DNA of 64,000 bases from Methylocapsa sp. S129 (GTDB lineage: Bacteria > Pseudomonadota > Alphaproteobacteria > Rhizobiales > Beijerinckiaceae). Below the pieces are notes generated by a model. It made no database searches. It was given only the letters and a program-made list of their open reading frames with translations, and was not told the DNA's origin. The stretch covers positions 468,592 to 532,591 of the forward strand of contig NZ_LMUI01000042.1 of the NCBI RefSeq assembly GCF_009765995.1. Reading direction: 5' to 3'. The translations under genes and the position numbers were made by a program. Of the stretch, positions 25,176 through 34,947 are shown one piece after another (the stretch's first letter is position 1; the number at the start of each line of letters is the position of its first letter).

Positions 25176-26084
25176 ATGACCAGCGTCGCCTTTGGAGCCG
25201 CGGCCTTCGATGAGATCGAGGCTCCGGCGGCGGGCGCCCGTCCCGCATCTCCTCCCAGTGAGGGGCGGGCGCCAAGATTTGACGCGACCGCGACATCGCC
25301 GGCGCTGCGGTTGGAGGCGATCACGCTGTCCTTTGGCGGCGTCGTCGCGCTGGCCGACGTCGATCTCGCGGTCGAGCCCGGTGAAATCCGCGCCATTATC
25401 GGCCCTAACGGCGCAGGCAAGAGCTCGCTGATCAATGTGATCAGCGGCATCTACCGACCCGATAGCGGCAGGGTCCGGATCGGCGCGCAAAGTTTCACCC
25501 AGGCGCCGACGCAGCAATTGGCGCGGCTTGGCATTGCACGAACCTTTCAAAATCTCGCCCTGTTCAAAGGGCTGAGCGTTCTCGACAATATCGTGAGCGG
25601 CCGGGTCGCCGCCCGCCGCGCCAATTTCGTCGAACAGATTATCGGCCTGGGGCGCGCGCGACGAGAAAGGGACGATGCGCACGCACGCGCCGAGGCGATC
25701 GTCGGCTTTCTCGATCTTGGCGCCGTGCGCAGCCGACTGGTGAGCGCGCTTCCCTACGGTCTTCAGAAGCGTGTCGAACTTGCCCGCGCGCTCGTCGCAA
25801 GGCCGAAGATCCTGCTGCTCGACGAACCCATGGCCGGTATGACCGCCACTGAAAAACACGAGATGGCGCAGTTCGTGCGCGCCGCGCGCGACGAGTTTGG
25901 AACGACCGTCGTCTTGATCGAGCATGATATCGGCGTCGTGATGGGCCTGTCGGATCGGGTCGCCGTTCTCGACTACGGCCGCAAGATCGCTGACGGGACC
26001 CCCGCTGAGGTTCGCGCCGATCCGGCCGTCATCGACGCCTATCTCGGCGTCGCGCACGACCATCAACCGGCCGGAGCGCCTTGA
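25176..26084 (+). CDS. Branched-chain-amino-acid-type ABC transporter ATPase (LivG-like)
   Basis: 302-residue ATPase of a HAAT-family importer. After a non-conserved N-terminal extension of about 45 residues come LRLEAITLSFGGVVALADVD, Walker A IIGPNGAGKSSL, the Q-loop region IARTFQNLALFKGLSVLDNIVSG, the signature-like region LPYGLQKRVELARALVARP and Walker B ILLLDEPMAGM. The start at 25176 follows GCGAGGA; the extension is rich in Ala and Pro and may be partly untranslated. The stop overlaps the livH-like start by one base. Being inside the sfn operon it probably imports an organosulfur compound. Confidence 0.9.
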   Translation: MTSVAFGAAAFDEIEAPAAGARPASPPSEGRAPRFDATATSPALRLEAITLSFGGVVALADVDLAVEPGEIRAIIGPNGAGKSSLINVISGIYRPDSGRVRIGAQSFTQAPTQQLARLGIARTFQNLALFKGLSVLDNIVSGRVAARRANFVEQIIGLGRARRERDDAHARAEAIVGFLDLGAVRSRLVSALPYGLQKRVELARALVARPKILLLDEPMAGMTATEKHEMAQFVRAARDEFGTTVVLIEHDIGVVMGLSDRVAVLDYGRKIADGTPAEVRADPAVIDAYLGVAHDHQPAGAP

Positions 26085-26980
26085 TGTTCGATTTCGACTA
26101 TTCGTTCTTTCTAGAAGTTCTTGTCGGCGGATTGCTGTCGGGCGTGATGTATTCGCTCGTCGCGATCGGTTTCGTGCTGATCTACAAGACCTCCGGCGTT
26201 CTCAATTTCGCGCAAGGGGCGATGCTGTTGTTCGCGGCGCTGACCTTCGTCAGCCTGGTGGAGCGCGGCGTTCCGTTCCCGCTCGCCTTTATCGCCACTT
26301 TCGTGGTCATGGCGGTTCTCGGCATGGCGATCGAACGGGTCGTGCTTCGCCCGTTGGTCAACAAGCCGCCGATTACGCTGTTCATGGCGACGCTCGGCTT
26401 GTCCTACGTCATCGAAGGCGCCGCCCAGCTTGTCTGGGGCACGCAGGTGCATGGCCTCGATCTTGGCGTCGACGATACCCCGTTTGAAGTTTCAGGAATC
26501 CTAATCAGCAAGTTCGATCTGTTCGCCGCGGCTATCGCGGCGACCATGGTCGCCTTTCTCACCGCCTTCTTTCGCTACACCAGAATCGGCCTCGCCTTTC
26601 GCGCGGTCGCCGACGATCAGTTTGCGGCCTTCGCGGTGGGCCTGAGGCTGCCGCGCATCTGGGCGATTGTCTGGACCGCGGCGGGCGCAGTGGCGCTGGT
26701 GGCGGGTCTGTTGTGGGGCGCGCGCCTCGGCGTGCAATTCTCGTTGTCGCTAGTGGTGCTGAAGGCGCTTCCGGTGCTGGTGCTCGGCGGTTTCGACTCG
26801 ATCCTCGGCGCCATTGTCGGCGGTCTGCTGATCGGCGCTTCGGAGAAGCTCGCCGAAGTCTATATCGGCCCGTTTTTCGGTGGCGGCATCGAGAGCTGGT
26901 TCGCCTATGTCGTCGCTCTCGTCTTTCTTCTGATCCGGCCCGCCGGTCTGTTCGGCCAGAAACTGGTCGAAAGGGCCTGA
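26084..26980 (+). CDS. Branched-chain-amino-acid-type ABC permease (LivH-like)
   Basis: 298-residue inner-membrane permease with about eight hydrophobic helices. Typical LivH features are LLSGVMYSLVAIGFVLIYK, SGVLNFAQGAM, GLSYVIEG, RYTRIGLAFRAVADDQFAA and the C-terminal LPVLVLGGFDSILGAIVGGLLIG. The ATG at 26084 shares its A with the upstream stop (TGATG), so it is coupled to the ATPase gene; livM follows after 4 bases. Confidence 0.92.
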   Translation: MFDFDYSFFLEVLVGGLLSGVMYSLVAIGFVLIYKTSGVLNFAQGAMLLFAALTFVSLVERGVPFPLAFIATFVVMAVLGMAIERVVLRPLVNKPPITLFMATLGLSYVIEGAAQLVWGTQVHGLDLGVDDTPFEVSGILISKFDLFAAAIAATMVAFLTAFFRYTRIGLAFRAVADDQFAAFAVGLRLPRIWAIVWTAAGAVALVAGLLWGARLGVQFSLSLVVLKALPVLVLGGFDSILGAIVGGLLIGASEKLAEVYIGPFFGGGIESWFAYVVALVFLLIRPAGLFGQKLVERA

Positions 26981-26984
26981 GATC

Positions 26985-28040
26985 ATGTCAACAGCCGTCG
27001 TCGATCGTCCCGCATCGAGCCCCTGGCGGATCCCCGCCTGGGCCGGCCCTGTCGCCGTGCTCGCCATCGCCTACGGCGTTCTGCCGTTCCTCGGCGGCAG
27101 CTATATCTTTGAAGCGATCCTGACGCCGTTCCTGGCGCTCTCCCTCGCGGCGGTCGGCCTCAATCTCCTGACGGGATATGCCGGCCAATTGTCGCTGGGC
27201 ACAGCCGCCTTCATGGCGGTCGGCGCCTTCGCCGCCTATAATTTCAATCTGCGTATCCACGGATTGCCTCTGATCGTCAGCATTGCGCTGGCAGGTTTCT
27301 CCGCCGCCGCGATCGGCATCGCCTTCGGCCTGCCGAGCTTGAGATTACGGGGGTTCTATCTCGCGGTCTCGACGCTTGCGGCGCAGTTTTTCGTGCAATG
27401 GGCGCTGACCAAATTCGGCTGGTTCTCCAACAACAATCCTTCGGGCGTGATCGACGCGCCGGCGCTGGCGATCTTCGGAATTTCCTTCGATGGTCCCGTC
27501 GGGCGCTACCTCTTCGCGTTGACGATCGTCGTCGCGCTCACGGCGTTCGCTTACCGGCTCGCCAATACGCAGACCGGGCATAATTTCATCGCGGTGCGCG
27601 ACAACGAGCTTGCGGCCAAAGTGATCGGCGTGCCGGTTCTGAAAACCAAACTGCTCGCCTTTGCAATTTCGTCTTTCATGATCGGCGTCGCCGGCGCGCT
27701 CTGGGCGTTCGCCTATTTGCGCACGGTGGAGCCCGCCGGCTTCAATCTCGATCGCTCCTTCGAGATCCTTTTCATCATCATCATTGGCGGCTTGGCCTCG
27801 ATCCGCGGCGCCTTCTTTGGCGCCGCGCTGATCGTCGTGTTCCCGCTGATCCTGTCTCGCGTCGGAAGCTTCCTGCTTGGCGGCCTTTTCGACTCGGGCG
27901 TGCTGGACATGAGCCAGCGCATCGTCCTGGGCGCGCTCATCATCGTCTTTCTCATCGCGGAACCGGACGGTCTCGTCGCTCTCTGGGACCGCCTCACGAA
28001 AGGATTCCTGCGATCAGGCGAAGCGACCAGAAAAAGCTAA
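26985..28040 (+). CDS. Branched-chain-amino-acid-type ABC permease (LivM-like)
   Basis: 351-residue second permease of the importer. LivM-type elements are LNLLTGYAGQLSLGTAAFMAVGA, LPSLRLRGFYLAVSTLAAQFF, AVRDNELAAKVIGVPVLKTKLLAF and FEILFIIIIGGLASIRGAFFGA. About ten membrane segments are visible. It is 4 bases after the livH-like gene and 41 bases before the binding-protein gene. Confidence 0.92.
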   Translation: MSTAVVDRPASSPWRIPAWAGPVAVLAIAYGVLPFLGGSYIFEAILTPFLALSLAAVGLNLLTGYAGQLSLGTAAFMAVGAFAAYNFNLRIHGLPLIVSIALAGFSAAAIGIAFGLPSLRLRGFYLAVSTLAAQFFVQWALTKFGWFSNNNPSGVIDAPALAIFGISFDGPVGRYLFALTIVVALTAFAYRLANTQTGHNFIAVRDNELAAKVIGVPVLKTKLLAFAISSFMIGVAGALWAFAYLRTVEPAGFNLDRSFEILFIIIIGGLASIRGAFFGAALIVVFPLILSRVGSFLLGGLFDSGVLDMSQRIVLGALIIVFLIAEPDGLVALWDRLTKGFLRSGEATRKS

Positions 28041-28081
28041 TCCCTCTCTCCTTCAACTCTTGCAACCCCCGGAGACCTCCC

Positions 28082-29425
28082 GTGTCCTATCTCTCAAACC
28101 TTCGCAAAGCCGCGCTTTCGGCGGCGCTGGCTGTCTCGTTCGCGATACCGCTCGCCGCCTCGGCCAGCGCCGACGAACAATATTTTCCGCTGCAGAGCTA
28201 TCGCGTCGGCCCTTACGCCGCCGGCGGCACCGGCTTCTTCGGCGGCTTCATCGACTATCTGAACCTGATCAACATCCGCGACGGCGGCGTCAATGGCGTC
28301 AAGCTGACCTGGGACGAATGCGAGACCCAATATGAGGTCGAGCGCGGCGTCGAGTGCTACGAGCGACAGAAGAGCCATCCGGCGATCGCGGCCTGGAATC
28401 CGCTCTCAGTCGGCATCGCCTACGCCATGATCGACCGCATCACGCAGGACAAAATCCCGCTGATCACGATCAACCACGGCCGCACCGATTCCACCGACGG
28501 GCGGGTGTTTCCTTATGTCTTCCCGCTGCTGCTGAACCCCTATAGCGAGAGCTCCGGCATCATCAATTATATCGCCAGCAAGGAAGGCGGCGTCGACAAG
28601 CTCAAAGGCAAGAAGATCGTCGTGCTCTATCACGGTTCGCCCTATGGCAAGGAGACGATCCCGATCTACGAGCTGCTGGCGCAGAAGTTCGGCTTCACCG
28701 TCGACCAGATCGAAGTGCCGCATCCGGGCAATGAACAGCAGTCGCAATGGCTGACCATTCGTCGCGAAAAACCCGACTATGTCGTGCTGCGCGGCTGGGG
28801 CGTGATGAATCCGGTGGCGTTGAAAACGGCCCAGAAGACCGGCTTCCCAGCCGATCATATCGTAGGCAACGTCTGGTCGAATTCGGAAGAAGACGTGATC
28901 CCGGCTGGCGACGCCGCCAAAGGTTATGTCGCGATCACGACCCAGGCCTCGGGCGCTCAATATCCCGTGCTGCAGGAGATTATCAAGACGGTCTACGGCG
29001 CCGGCAAGGGCAATCTCGAAGATAAGAAGCGCATTGGCAGCGTCTATCACAATCTCGGCATCGTGAACGGCATCCTCAATGTCGAAGCGATCCGCATTGC
29101 GCAGCAGAAGTTCGGCAACCGCACTCTCACCGGCGATGAAGTGCGCTGGGGATTCGAACATCTGCAACTCGACCAGGCGCGCGTCGCCGCGCTGGGCGCC
29201 AAGGACCTGTTCCATTCGATCAACGTTACGTGGGACAACCATGAAGGCGACGGCCGCGTGACCTTCCAGCAATGGGACGGCGCGAAATGGAACGTCGTGT
29301 CCGACTGGATCGCGCCGGACTGGGCTCTCTTGCGCCCGATCATCGAGAAATCCTCCACCGCTTATGCCGCCGAGCACAATATCAAGCTGCGCACGCCGGC
29401 CGACGCGGAAGCGGCGAGCAACTGA
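28082..29425 (+). CDS. Periplasmic substrate-binding protein of the organosulfur-associated ABC importer (LivK-like)
   Basis: 447-residue periplasmic-binding-fold-I protein. A GTG start at 28082 follows a GGAG site and gives a clean signal peptide (LSAALAVSFAIPLAASASA) cleaved near residue 30. The mature protein begins DEQYFPLQSYRVGPYAAGG and carries a two-Cys segment (WDECETQYEVERGVECYER) that could form a disulfide. It is longer than LivK (about 370 residues) and of the urea/amide/ABC-solute type. Its place between sfnG and sfnB suggests it binds a sulfonate, sulfone or related molecule. A strong hairpin follows at once. Confidence 0.88.
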   Translation: MSYLSNLRKAALSAALAVSFAIPLAASASADEQYFPLQSYRVGPYAAGGTGFFGGFIDYLNLINIRDGGVNGVKLTWDECETQYEVERGVECYERQKSHPAIAAWNPLSVGIAYAMIDRITQDKIPLITINHGRTDSTDGRVFPYVFPLLLNPYSESSGIINYIASKEGGVDKLKGKKIVVLYHGSPYGKETIPIYELLAQKFGFTVDQIEVPHPGNEQQSQWLTIRREKPDYVVLRGWGVMNPVALKTAQKTGFPADHIVGNVWSNSEEDVIPAGDAAKGYVAITTQASGAQYPVLQEIIKTVYGAGKGNLEDKKRIGSVYHNLGIVNGILNVEAIRIAQQKFGNRTLTGDEVRWGFEHLQLDQARVAALGAKDLFHSINVTWDNHEGDGRVTFQQWDGAKWNVVSDWIAPDWALLRPIIEKSSTAYAAEHNIKLRTPADAEAASN

Positions 29426-29439
29426 AGTCGCGCTAACCT

Positions 29440-29470
29440 CTTCTCCCTCCCCAGTACGGGGAGGGAGAAG
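29440..29470 (+). promoter_or_regulatory. Strong hairpin between binding-protein gene and LivF gene
   Basis: A perfect 13-bp stem (29440-29452 with 29458-29470), loop AGTAC, arms built on CTCCCTCCCC/GGGGAGGGAG, without a T run. It probably stabilises the upstream binding-protein mRNA or partly blocks readthrough, as seen after binding-protein genes in other transport operons. A similar CCCCTCCCC hairpin lies after smoE at 46835. Confidence 0.65.
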
Positions 29471-29490
29471 ACGAAGGAGCCTTACGTCTC

Positions 29491-30303
29491 ATGGCGCAGG
29501 ATGAAATCCAGCTCGTCGTCGATCGTCTCGAGGCGATCTACAATCATTCGATCGTCGCGCTCCACGGCGTCAGCCTGACGGTCCGGCGCGGCGAGATTCT
29601 CGCCTTGCTTGGCGCGAACGGCGCCGGCAAGTCAACCACGCTCAAGGCGATTTCAAACCTGCTCCAGGCCGAGCGCGGCCAGATTACCGGCGGCTCGATT
29701 CTATTCGAGGGCCTCGATGTATCGCGCACCAGCCCGGCCGAACTCGTCAGGCGCGGCCTCGTGCAAGTGCTGGAGGGGCGCCATTGTTTCCGCTCGCTGA
29801 ATGTCGAGGAAAACCTCGTCACCGGCGGAATCGGCCGCGGTTCGAGCCGCGCCGAAATCACGAGCGATCTGGAGCGGGTCTATGCGCTCTTCCCGCGTCT
29901 CAGGGAGAAGCGGAAGGAGATTTCCGGCCTGACCTCCGGCGGCGAGCAGCAGATGACCGCGATCGGACGGGCGCTGATGTCACGGCCGCGCCTTCTCGTC
30001 CTTGACGAACCCTCGATGGGGTTGGCGCCGCTGATCGTGCGCGACATTTTTCGCAAGCTCAAATCGCTCAACCAATCGGAAGGGCTGTCGATCCTCGTCG
30101 CCGAGCAGAATTCCACGGTCGCGCTTCAATATGCCGACCGTGCGACGGTGCTGGAGAACGGCGTCGCGGTGCTGGAGGGCCCGGCGGCGACGCTGCGCGA
30201 GCGCGACGACGTCAAGGCCTTCTACCTCGGCGAAAGCCGAGTCTCGACCGATGGCGCGCCGACCCATCCGCGCGCCGCCGAACCTATGGCGCCGGCCGCC
30301 TGA
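29491..30303 (+). CDS. Branched-chain-amino-acid-type ABC transporter ATPase (LivF-like)
   Basis: 270-residue second ATPase. Motifs in order are LEAIYNHSIVALHGVSLTV, Walker A LLGANGAGKSTTLK, Q-loop GLVQVLEGRHCFRSLNVEENL, signature LTSGGEQQMTAIGRALM and Walker B LLVLDEPSMGLAPLIV, with the switch region SILVAEQNSTVAL. These are typical LivF sequences. It completes a five-part importer with the genes at 25176-29425 and precedes sfnB by 23 bases. Confidence 0.92.
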   Translation: MAQDEIQLVVDRLEAIYNHSIVALHGVSLTVRRGEILALLGANGAGKSTTLKAISNLLQAERGQITGGSILFEGLDVSRTSPAELVRRGLVQVLEGRHCFRSLNVEENLVTGGIGRGSSRAEITSDLERVYALFPRLREKRKEISGLTSGGEQQMTAIGRALMSRPRLLVLDEPSMGLAPLIVRDIFRKLKSLNQSEGLSILVAEQNSTVALQYADRATVLENGVAVLEGPAATLRERDDVKAFYLGESRVSTDGAPTHPRAAEPMAPAA

Positions 30304-30326
30304 CAAAGCTTTTTAAGGAGATCCTT

Positions 30327-31586
30327 ATGACGATTCCGCTCAAAGCCGATGATACGAAAAATCTGACGAGGCTCGAAGGCGTTCCGGGCGTCGCCCGGCC
30401 GTCGCAGCCGGCCCATGTGATCAAGGACGACGCCGAGGCGATCGCTGTCGCCGAACGCCTCGCCAAACAATTCGCCGAGGGCGCCTCGGAGCGGGATTTG
30501 ACGAGGAAATGGCCCGTCGAGGAACTCGACGCCTTCTCGCAGAGCGGCCTGTGGTCGATCAATGTGCCGAAAAAATTCGGCGGCCCTGAGCTCTCCTATG
30601 TCACCCTTTCGAAAGTGATTGCGATCATTTCGGCGGCTGATCCGTCGCTGGGGCAGATTCCGCAAAACCATCTTGGCGTCGTCGCCGCCATTCGCACCGT
30701 GTCCGACGAGGCGCAGCAGAAGCTGCTGTTTGCCGAAGTCCTCAAGGGCGTGCGATTCGGCAACGCCTTTTCTGAGTTTGGCTCCAAGCGCGCCGCCGAT
30801 TTCGAAACGAAATTCACCGACGCCGGCGATCACGTGATCGTCAACGGCCGCAAGTTTTATGCAAGCGGCGCCTTGCTCGCGCATCTTGTTCCGATTGTCG
30901 CCCTCGATGATGAGGGACGCGCCTGGTACGCGATCGCCGATCGCAAAGCGCCCGGCCTCACGGTGATCGACGATTGGTCCAGCTTCGGCCAAAAAACCAC
31001 GTTGAGCGGAACCGTGCTGCTCGACAATGTCAAAGTGCCGAAGACGCATCTCGTGCCGGGCTATAAGGGCTACGACCACCCGACTGCGGACGGCGCGATC
31101 TTCCAGATCATCCAGGCGGCGGTCGATACCGGCATCGCCCGCGCGGCGATCGACGAGACCATCGCGTTTGTGCGCACCAAGTCCCGCGCGTGGATCGATA
31201 GCGGCGTCGAGCACGCCTGGCAGGACCCCTATACGATCCAGGCAATCGGCGATTTGAAGCTACGGCTGCACGCCACCGAGGCGCTTCTCGACAAGGCGGG
31301 GCTCGCCACCGACCGCGCGGTGGAGAATCCCACCGCCGAAACGGTGGCCGAGGCCCAGATCGCCGTGGCGGAAGCCAAAGTGTTCAGCACCGAGATTGCG
31401 CTCGCGGCGACGAACAAGCTGTTCGAACTGGCCGGCACGCGTTCGACCCTCGCCGTGCACAATCTTGACCGGCACTGGCGCAATGCGCGCACGCATACGC
31501 TGCACGATCCCGTGCGTTGGAAATACGCCATTCTCGGGAACTATTTCCTGAACGGCGTCGACCCGCCGCTGCACGCCTGGAGTTGA
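30327..31586 (+). CDS. sfnB: SfnB-family sulfur acquisition oxidoreductase
   Basis: 419-residue acyl-CoA-dehydrogenase-fold flavoprotein of the SfnB family, induced by sulfate limitation in Pseudomonas. The N-terminus RPSQPAHVIKDDAEAIAVAERLA and the sequence GLWSINVPKKFGGPELSYVTL, SAADPSLGQIPQNHLGVV, FASG-like FYASGALLAHLVPIVALDD and C-terminal RTHTLHDPVRWKYAILGNYFLNG are family features. AAGGAG precedes the ATG. SfnB proteins are thought to help desulfurise organosulfur compounds using FMNH2, but the reaction is not firmly established. It is the last gene of the operon. Confidence 0.9.
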   Translation: MTIPLKADDTKNLTRLEGVPGVARPSQPAHVIKDDAEAIAVAERLAKQFAEGASERDLTRKWPVEELDAFSQSGLWSINVPKKFGGPELSYVTLSKVIAIISAADPSLGQIPQNHLGVVAAIRTVSDEAQQKLLFAEVLKGVRFGNAFSEFGSKRAADFETKFTDAGDHVIVNGRKFYASGALLAHLVPIVALDDEGRAWYAIADRKAPGLTVIDDWSSFGQKTTLSGTVLLDNVKVPKTHLVPGYKGYDHPTADGAIFQIIQAAVDTGIARAAIDETIAFVRTKSRAWIDSGVEHAWQDPYTIQAIGDLKLRLHATEALLDKAGLATDRAVENPTAETVAEAQIAVAEAKVFSTEIALAATNKLFELAGTRSTLAVHNLDRHWRNARTHTLHDPVRWKYAILGNYFLNGVDPPLHAWS

Positions 31587-31613
31587 GGCGGGCGATTTCT
31601 TAATCTTGGACGT

Positions 31614-31632
31614 CGGGCGGGTCGGCCGCCCG
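31614..31632. terminator. Candidate terminator hairpin after sfnB
   Basis: CGGGCGG (31614-31620) and CCGCCCG (31626-31632) form a 7-bp stem with a 5-base loop, 28 bases after the sfnB stop in the gap to a converging gene. No proper T run follows, so efficiency is uncertain. Confidence 0.4.
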
Positions 31633-31717
31633 ATTCATAATGACGCTGAGACTCGCATCCCGTCTTTGCTGCGTCGCATCATGTCGCCCCGACGGCTTGT
31701 TTCTGGGAGCTGAACGC

Positions 31718-32035
31718 CTAATACCGCCGATTGAACACGCAGCGATATCCCTGCGAACTTGGGAAGGACTCCGAGTGCATGCCGACGCCGCATGGCCGCA
31801 AGTCTCTCATATAATCGCGCTGTTCTTTGTTGTAGGCTCGCCGGCTGCAGCCCCCGCCGAAAAGGAGGCGATGGCTGCCATAGCCACAACCGCCCGCCGC
31901 CAATTGGACGTCCGATGCGGCATAGGCTTCGGAAGGCGGAGGCGACATCGCGGCCTGCGCGGTTGAAGCGGCGAGAATCATTGCGCCGGCGGCCAGCGCG
32001 GTCATGGCGCCGCTCATCAAATGGCTCGATAACAT
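31718..32035 (-). CDS. Small secreted Cys-containing protein (GCG_CRPN-like)
   Basis: 105-residue exported protein. The signal peptide (MTALAAGAMILAASTAQA) is followed by a short linker and a Cys/Gly/Arg module: GGCGYGSHRLLFGGGCSRRAYN, DLRPCGVGMHSESFPSSQGYRCVFN. This resembles the GCG_CRPN prefix proteins common in Hyphomicrobiales, of unknown function. The start at 32035 is set by GGGAGGGG about 7 bases upstream. Four cysteines could form two periplasmic disulfides. Confidence 0.7.
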   Translation of the reverse strand: MLSSHLMSGAMTALAAGAMILAASTAQAAMSPPPSEAYAASDVQLAAGGCGYGSHRLLFGGGCSRRAYNKEQRDYMRDLRPCGVGMHSESFPSSQGYRCVFNRRY

Positions 32036-32605
32036 GGTCCACCCCTCCCAATTCCTGGCGGCCTCCTGATGAAGCCCGCTGATGCAAACGCAGGATTGCC
32101 CAAAAGGTTGCGCCATTCCAGTCCTGGTCGTCGCGGCGCCGCGCAATGGAAGCGAGCTTTGGACCCGCGGGCTCCGCCGCGAGACGCTGAAGACGTTTGA
32201 GGAAGCAGCGGCTCCGACAGCTTGCTGACCGGCGGATGCACATTTTTGAACAATCGCGGTTCAAATGGATTGCTTCCGGTCCGTTGAGTCCTGCGTTAGC
32301 ACATTGGGATGGCGTGCGGCGCGGGGCGGCCGCAAGACTTGATTGAACACAACGACCCGAGCCGCGGCGATGAGCGCATTGTCCTCCCTGCGCATCGCGA
32401 GCCGGGAGCGTCGGGGCTCCATGGAGAAGCCCCGACGCGCCTTCCCCGACCATCAATTTCGATTGTGGCGCCTGTGCCCCTGCGAGCCCCGGCCCCGACC
32501 GCTCAAGCCGGTTATAGCATTCTTGTCGGTCTTCTTTCCCCGTCCTTTTGGAGCCTTGGGCAAATTATCCGTAGTTGATTAGTAAAATCAAAAATACCCT
32601 GCAGA
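32036..32605. other. Intergenic region with one strong hairpin, no supported gene
   Basis: About 570 bases. ORFs such as 32343-32582 (plus) lack a ribosome-binding site and any recognisable family. The only clear structure is a perfect 11-bp inverted repeat (32408-32418 with 32428-32438, arms GCGTCGGGGCT and AGCCCCGACGC, 9-base loop). It has no T tail and could belong to a small RNA or be a repeat copy. Confidence 0.45.
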
Positions 32606-32627
32606 CCGCCGGCCGTTACGCCGGCGG
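32606..32627 (-). terminator. Hairpin downstream of the Gly/Tyr-rich protein gene
   Basis: CCGCCGGC and GCCGGCGG form a perfect 8-bp stem with a 6-base loop, about 60 bases after the 32689-33057 gene on the minus strand. A TTTTT tract follows about 12 bases later on that strand. It is a plausible but imperfect intrinsic terminator. Confidence 0.5.
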
Positions 32628-32688
32628 CCTTCTTGTCGATGGAGGCGCTACAATCCAGCCGGCCGCAAATGCCGGTCTTGCCGCGTTC

Positions 32689-33057
32689 TCAGCAAACGCG
32701 CGTCCAGAACGGGCGCCCATAGTAATCGGCGACGCGACGCCAGCATCCGCCATAATAGGGTCCAGGCCCGTAATAGCCGGGCCCATAATAGCCCGGTCCA
32801 TAGCCGTAATAGCCTGGTCCGGCCAGGGCGGAGCCGACGAGCGCGCCGCCGGCCAAGCCGCCAAAGACAGCCGCCGGTCCCCACCCCCAACCCCAACTAT
32901 GCCGCCACCAGACCTTGTCGATCTGCGCGGATGCGACGGATTGGCCGAGAGACGGCCCAGAAAGGGTGAAAGCCGCCGCCGGGTTCAAAGAGAGCGCGAG
33001 CATCGCGGCGCCGGTAAGGGCGGCGACCGAGCGGCTCGCTAAACTTCGCAGTGACAT
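32689..33057 (-). CDS. Secreted Gly/Tyr-rich repeat protein
   Basis: 122-residue exported protein. The signal peptide (SVAALTGAAMLALSLNPAAA) is followed by a Trp-rich segment (VWWRHSWGWGWG), a glycine zipper (VFGGLAGGALVGSALAG) and tandem GYYGPGYYGP-type repeats ending in two Cys-containing segments. A GGAGG site 7 bases before the ATG at 33057 supports the start. It resembles small BA14K-like or glycine-zipper surface proteins of Hyphomicrobiales. The function is unknown. Confidence 0.75.
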   Translation of the reverse strand: MSLRSLASRSVAALTGAAMLALSLNPAAAFTLSGPSLGQSVASAQIDKVWWRHSWGWGWGPAAVFGGLAGGALVGSALAGPGYYGYGPGYYGPGYYGPGPYYGGCWRRVADYYGRPFWTRVC

Positions 33058-33219
33058 GGATGACCTCCGTATTGCCCCCAGCCACGTCATTAAAACATAA
33101 GCTCGATGAACGCTCAATGAAAGGGCGTGGTCAGGCGCCCTTGGCGCGACGCGACGTTGTGCGGACTTGCTGCGATTTCGACCCTAGTCAGATCGTCGCT
33201 TCGGCGGCATAATAGAGGG

Positions 33220-33417
33220 ATGCCTAAAGCCAAATCCGAAGTGAAATTTGAGCCGGTGGAATGGAAAATTCTGCCGGAATGGTACGTGCTCGTCACACTT
33301 CCGGATGCGAAAGAGCTGCGAATTGGCGGCTTCAAAACGGAAGCCAACGCGCGGGCGTGGATCGCCAACAGTTCGGCCGCCTGGCTCAAGGAGCACAACG
33401 AGCGCAAGCGCGCTTGA
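33220..33417 (+). CDS. Conserved-looking small hypothetical protein
   Basis: 65-residue soluble protein starting MPKAKSEVKFEPVEWKILPEWYVLV, with RIGGFKTEANARAWIANSSAAWLKEHNERKRA at the C-terminus. The pattern (a two-strand sheet, then GGFKTEAEA-type helix) looks like small DUF-type proteins in this group. The purine-rich stretch before the ATG is very close to it. I do not recognise a function. It converges on ccrM with a gap of 43 bases. Confidence 0.6.
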   Translation: MPKAKSEVKFEPVEWKILPEWYVLVTLPDAKELRIGGFKTEANARAWIANSSAAWLKEHNERKRA

Positions 33418-33460
33418 GGGTGGGGGCTCCGCTCCTGCAACTCGCGCGGGGGTTGAGGCG

Positions 33461-34639
<1,179 letters not shown>

Positions 34640-34947
34640 TTACACAACCACTCAACGCGACTGACCACGCGAATCTGTCGCATTTGAGTAAAAGGCTAGT
34701 TAGCTGCGCCAGGGTTCCGCCGTCTCGTTTTAGAACGCCCGAAATATTGAAAAAAATGACGACATTTCAACACTTTCGAAAGGTATTCTCGCGCAGCGCG
34801 TCTAGCCCTTGGCGAATGCGTGGGAATCCGGGGCTGTCGTCGATTCCTGCTTGGCGCCGGGATGTAAGCGGGCGATAACGCGCTTGCCTTATTAGACCCG
34901 ACCGATAAGGCGGGCCGCCATTCTCCCTCGAACTTCTTTCATCGGCC
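34640..34947. promoter_or_regulatory. Divergent ccrM-ndvA control region with three GANTC sites
   Basis: 308 bases between divergent genes. GANTC occurs at 34671-34675 (GAATC), 34824-34828 (GAATC) and 34842-34846 (GATTC). The first is 32 bases upstream of the ccrM start. In Caulobacter, methylation of GANTC in the ccrM promoter affects its timing, so feedback by CcrM is possible here. No convincing CtrA site was found by eye. Confidence 0.45.

Noticed and set aside
32575-33042. 155-codon plus-strand frame
   Set aside because: It is antisense to the secreted Gly/Tyr-rich protein gene, which has a signal peptide and ribosome-binding site.
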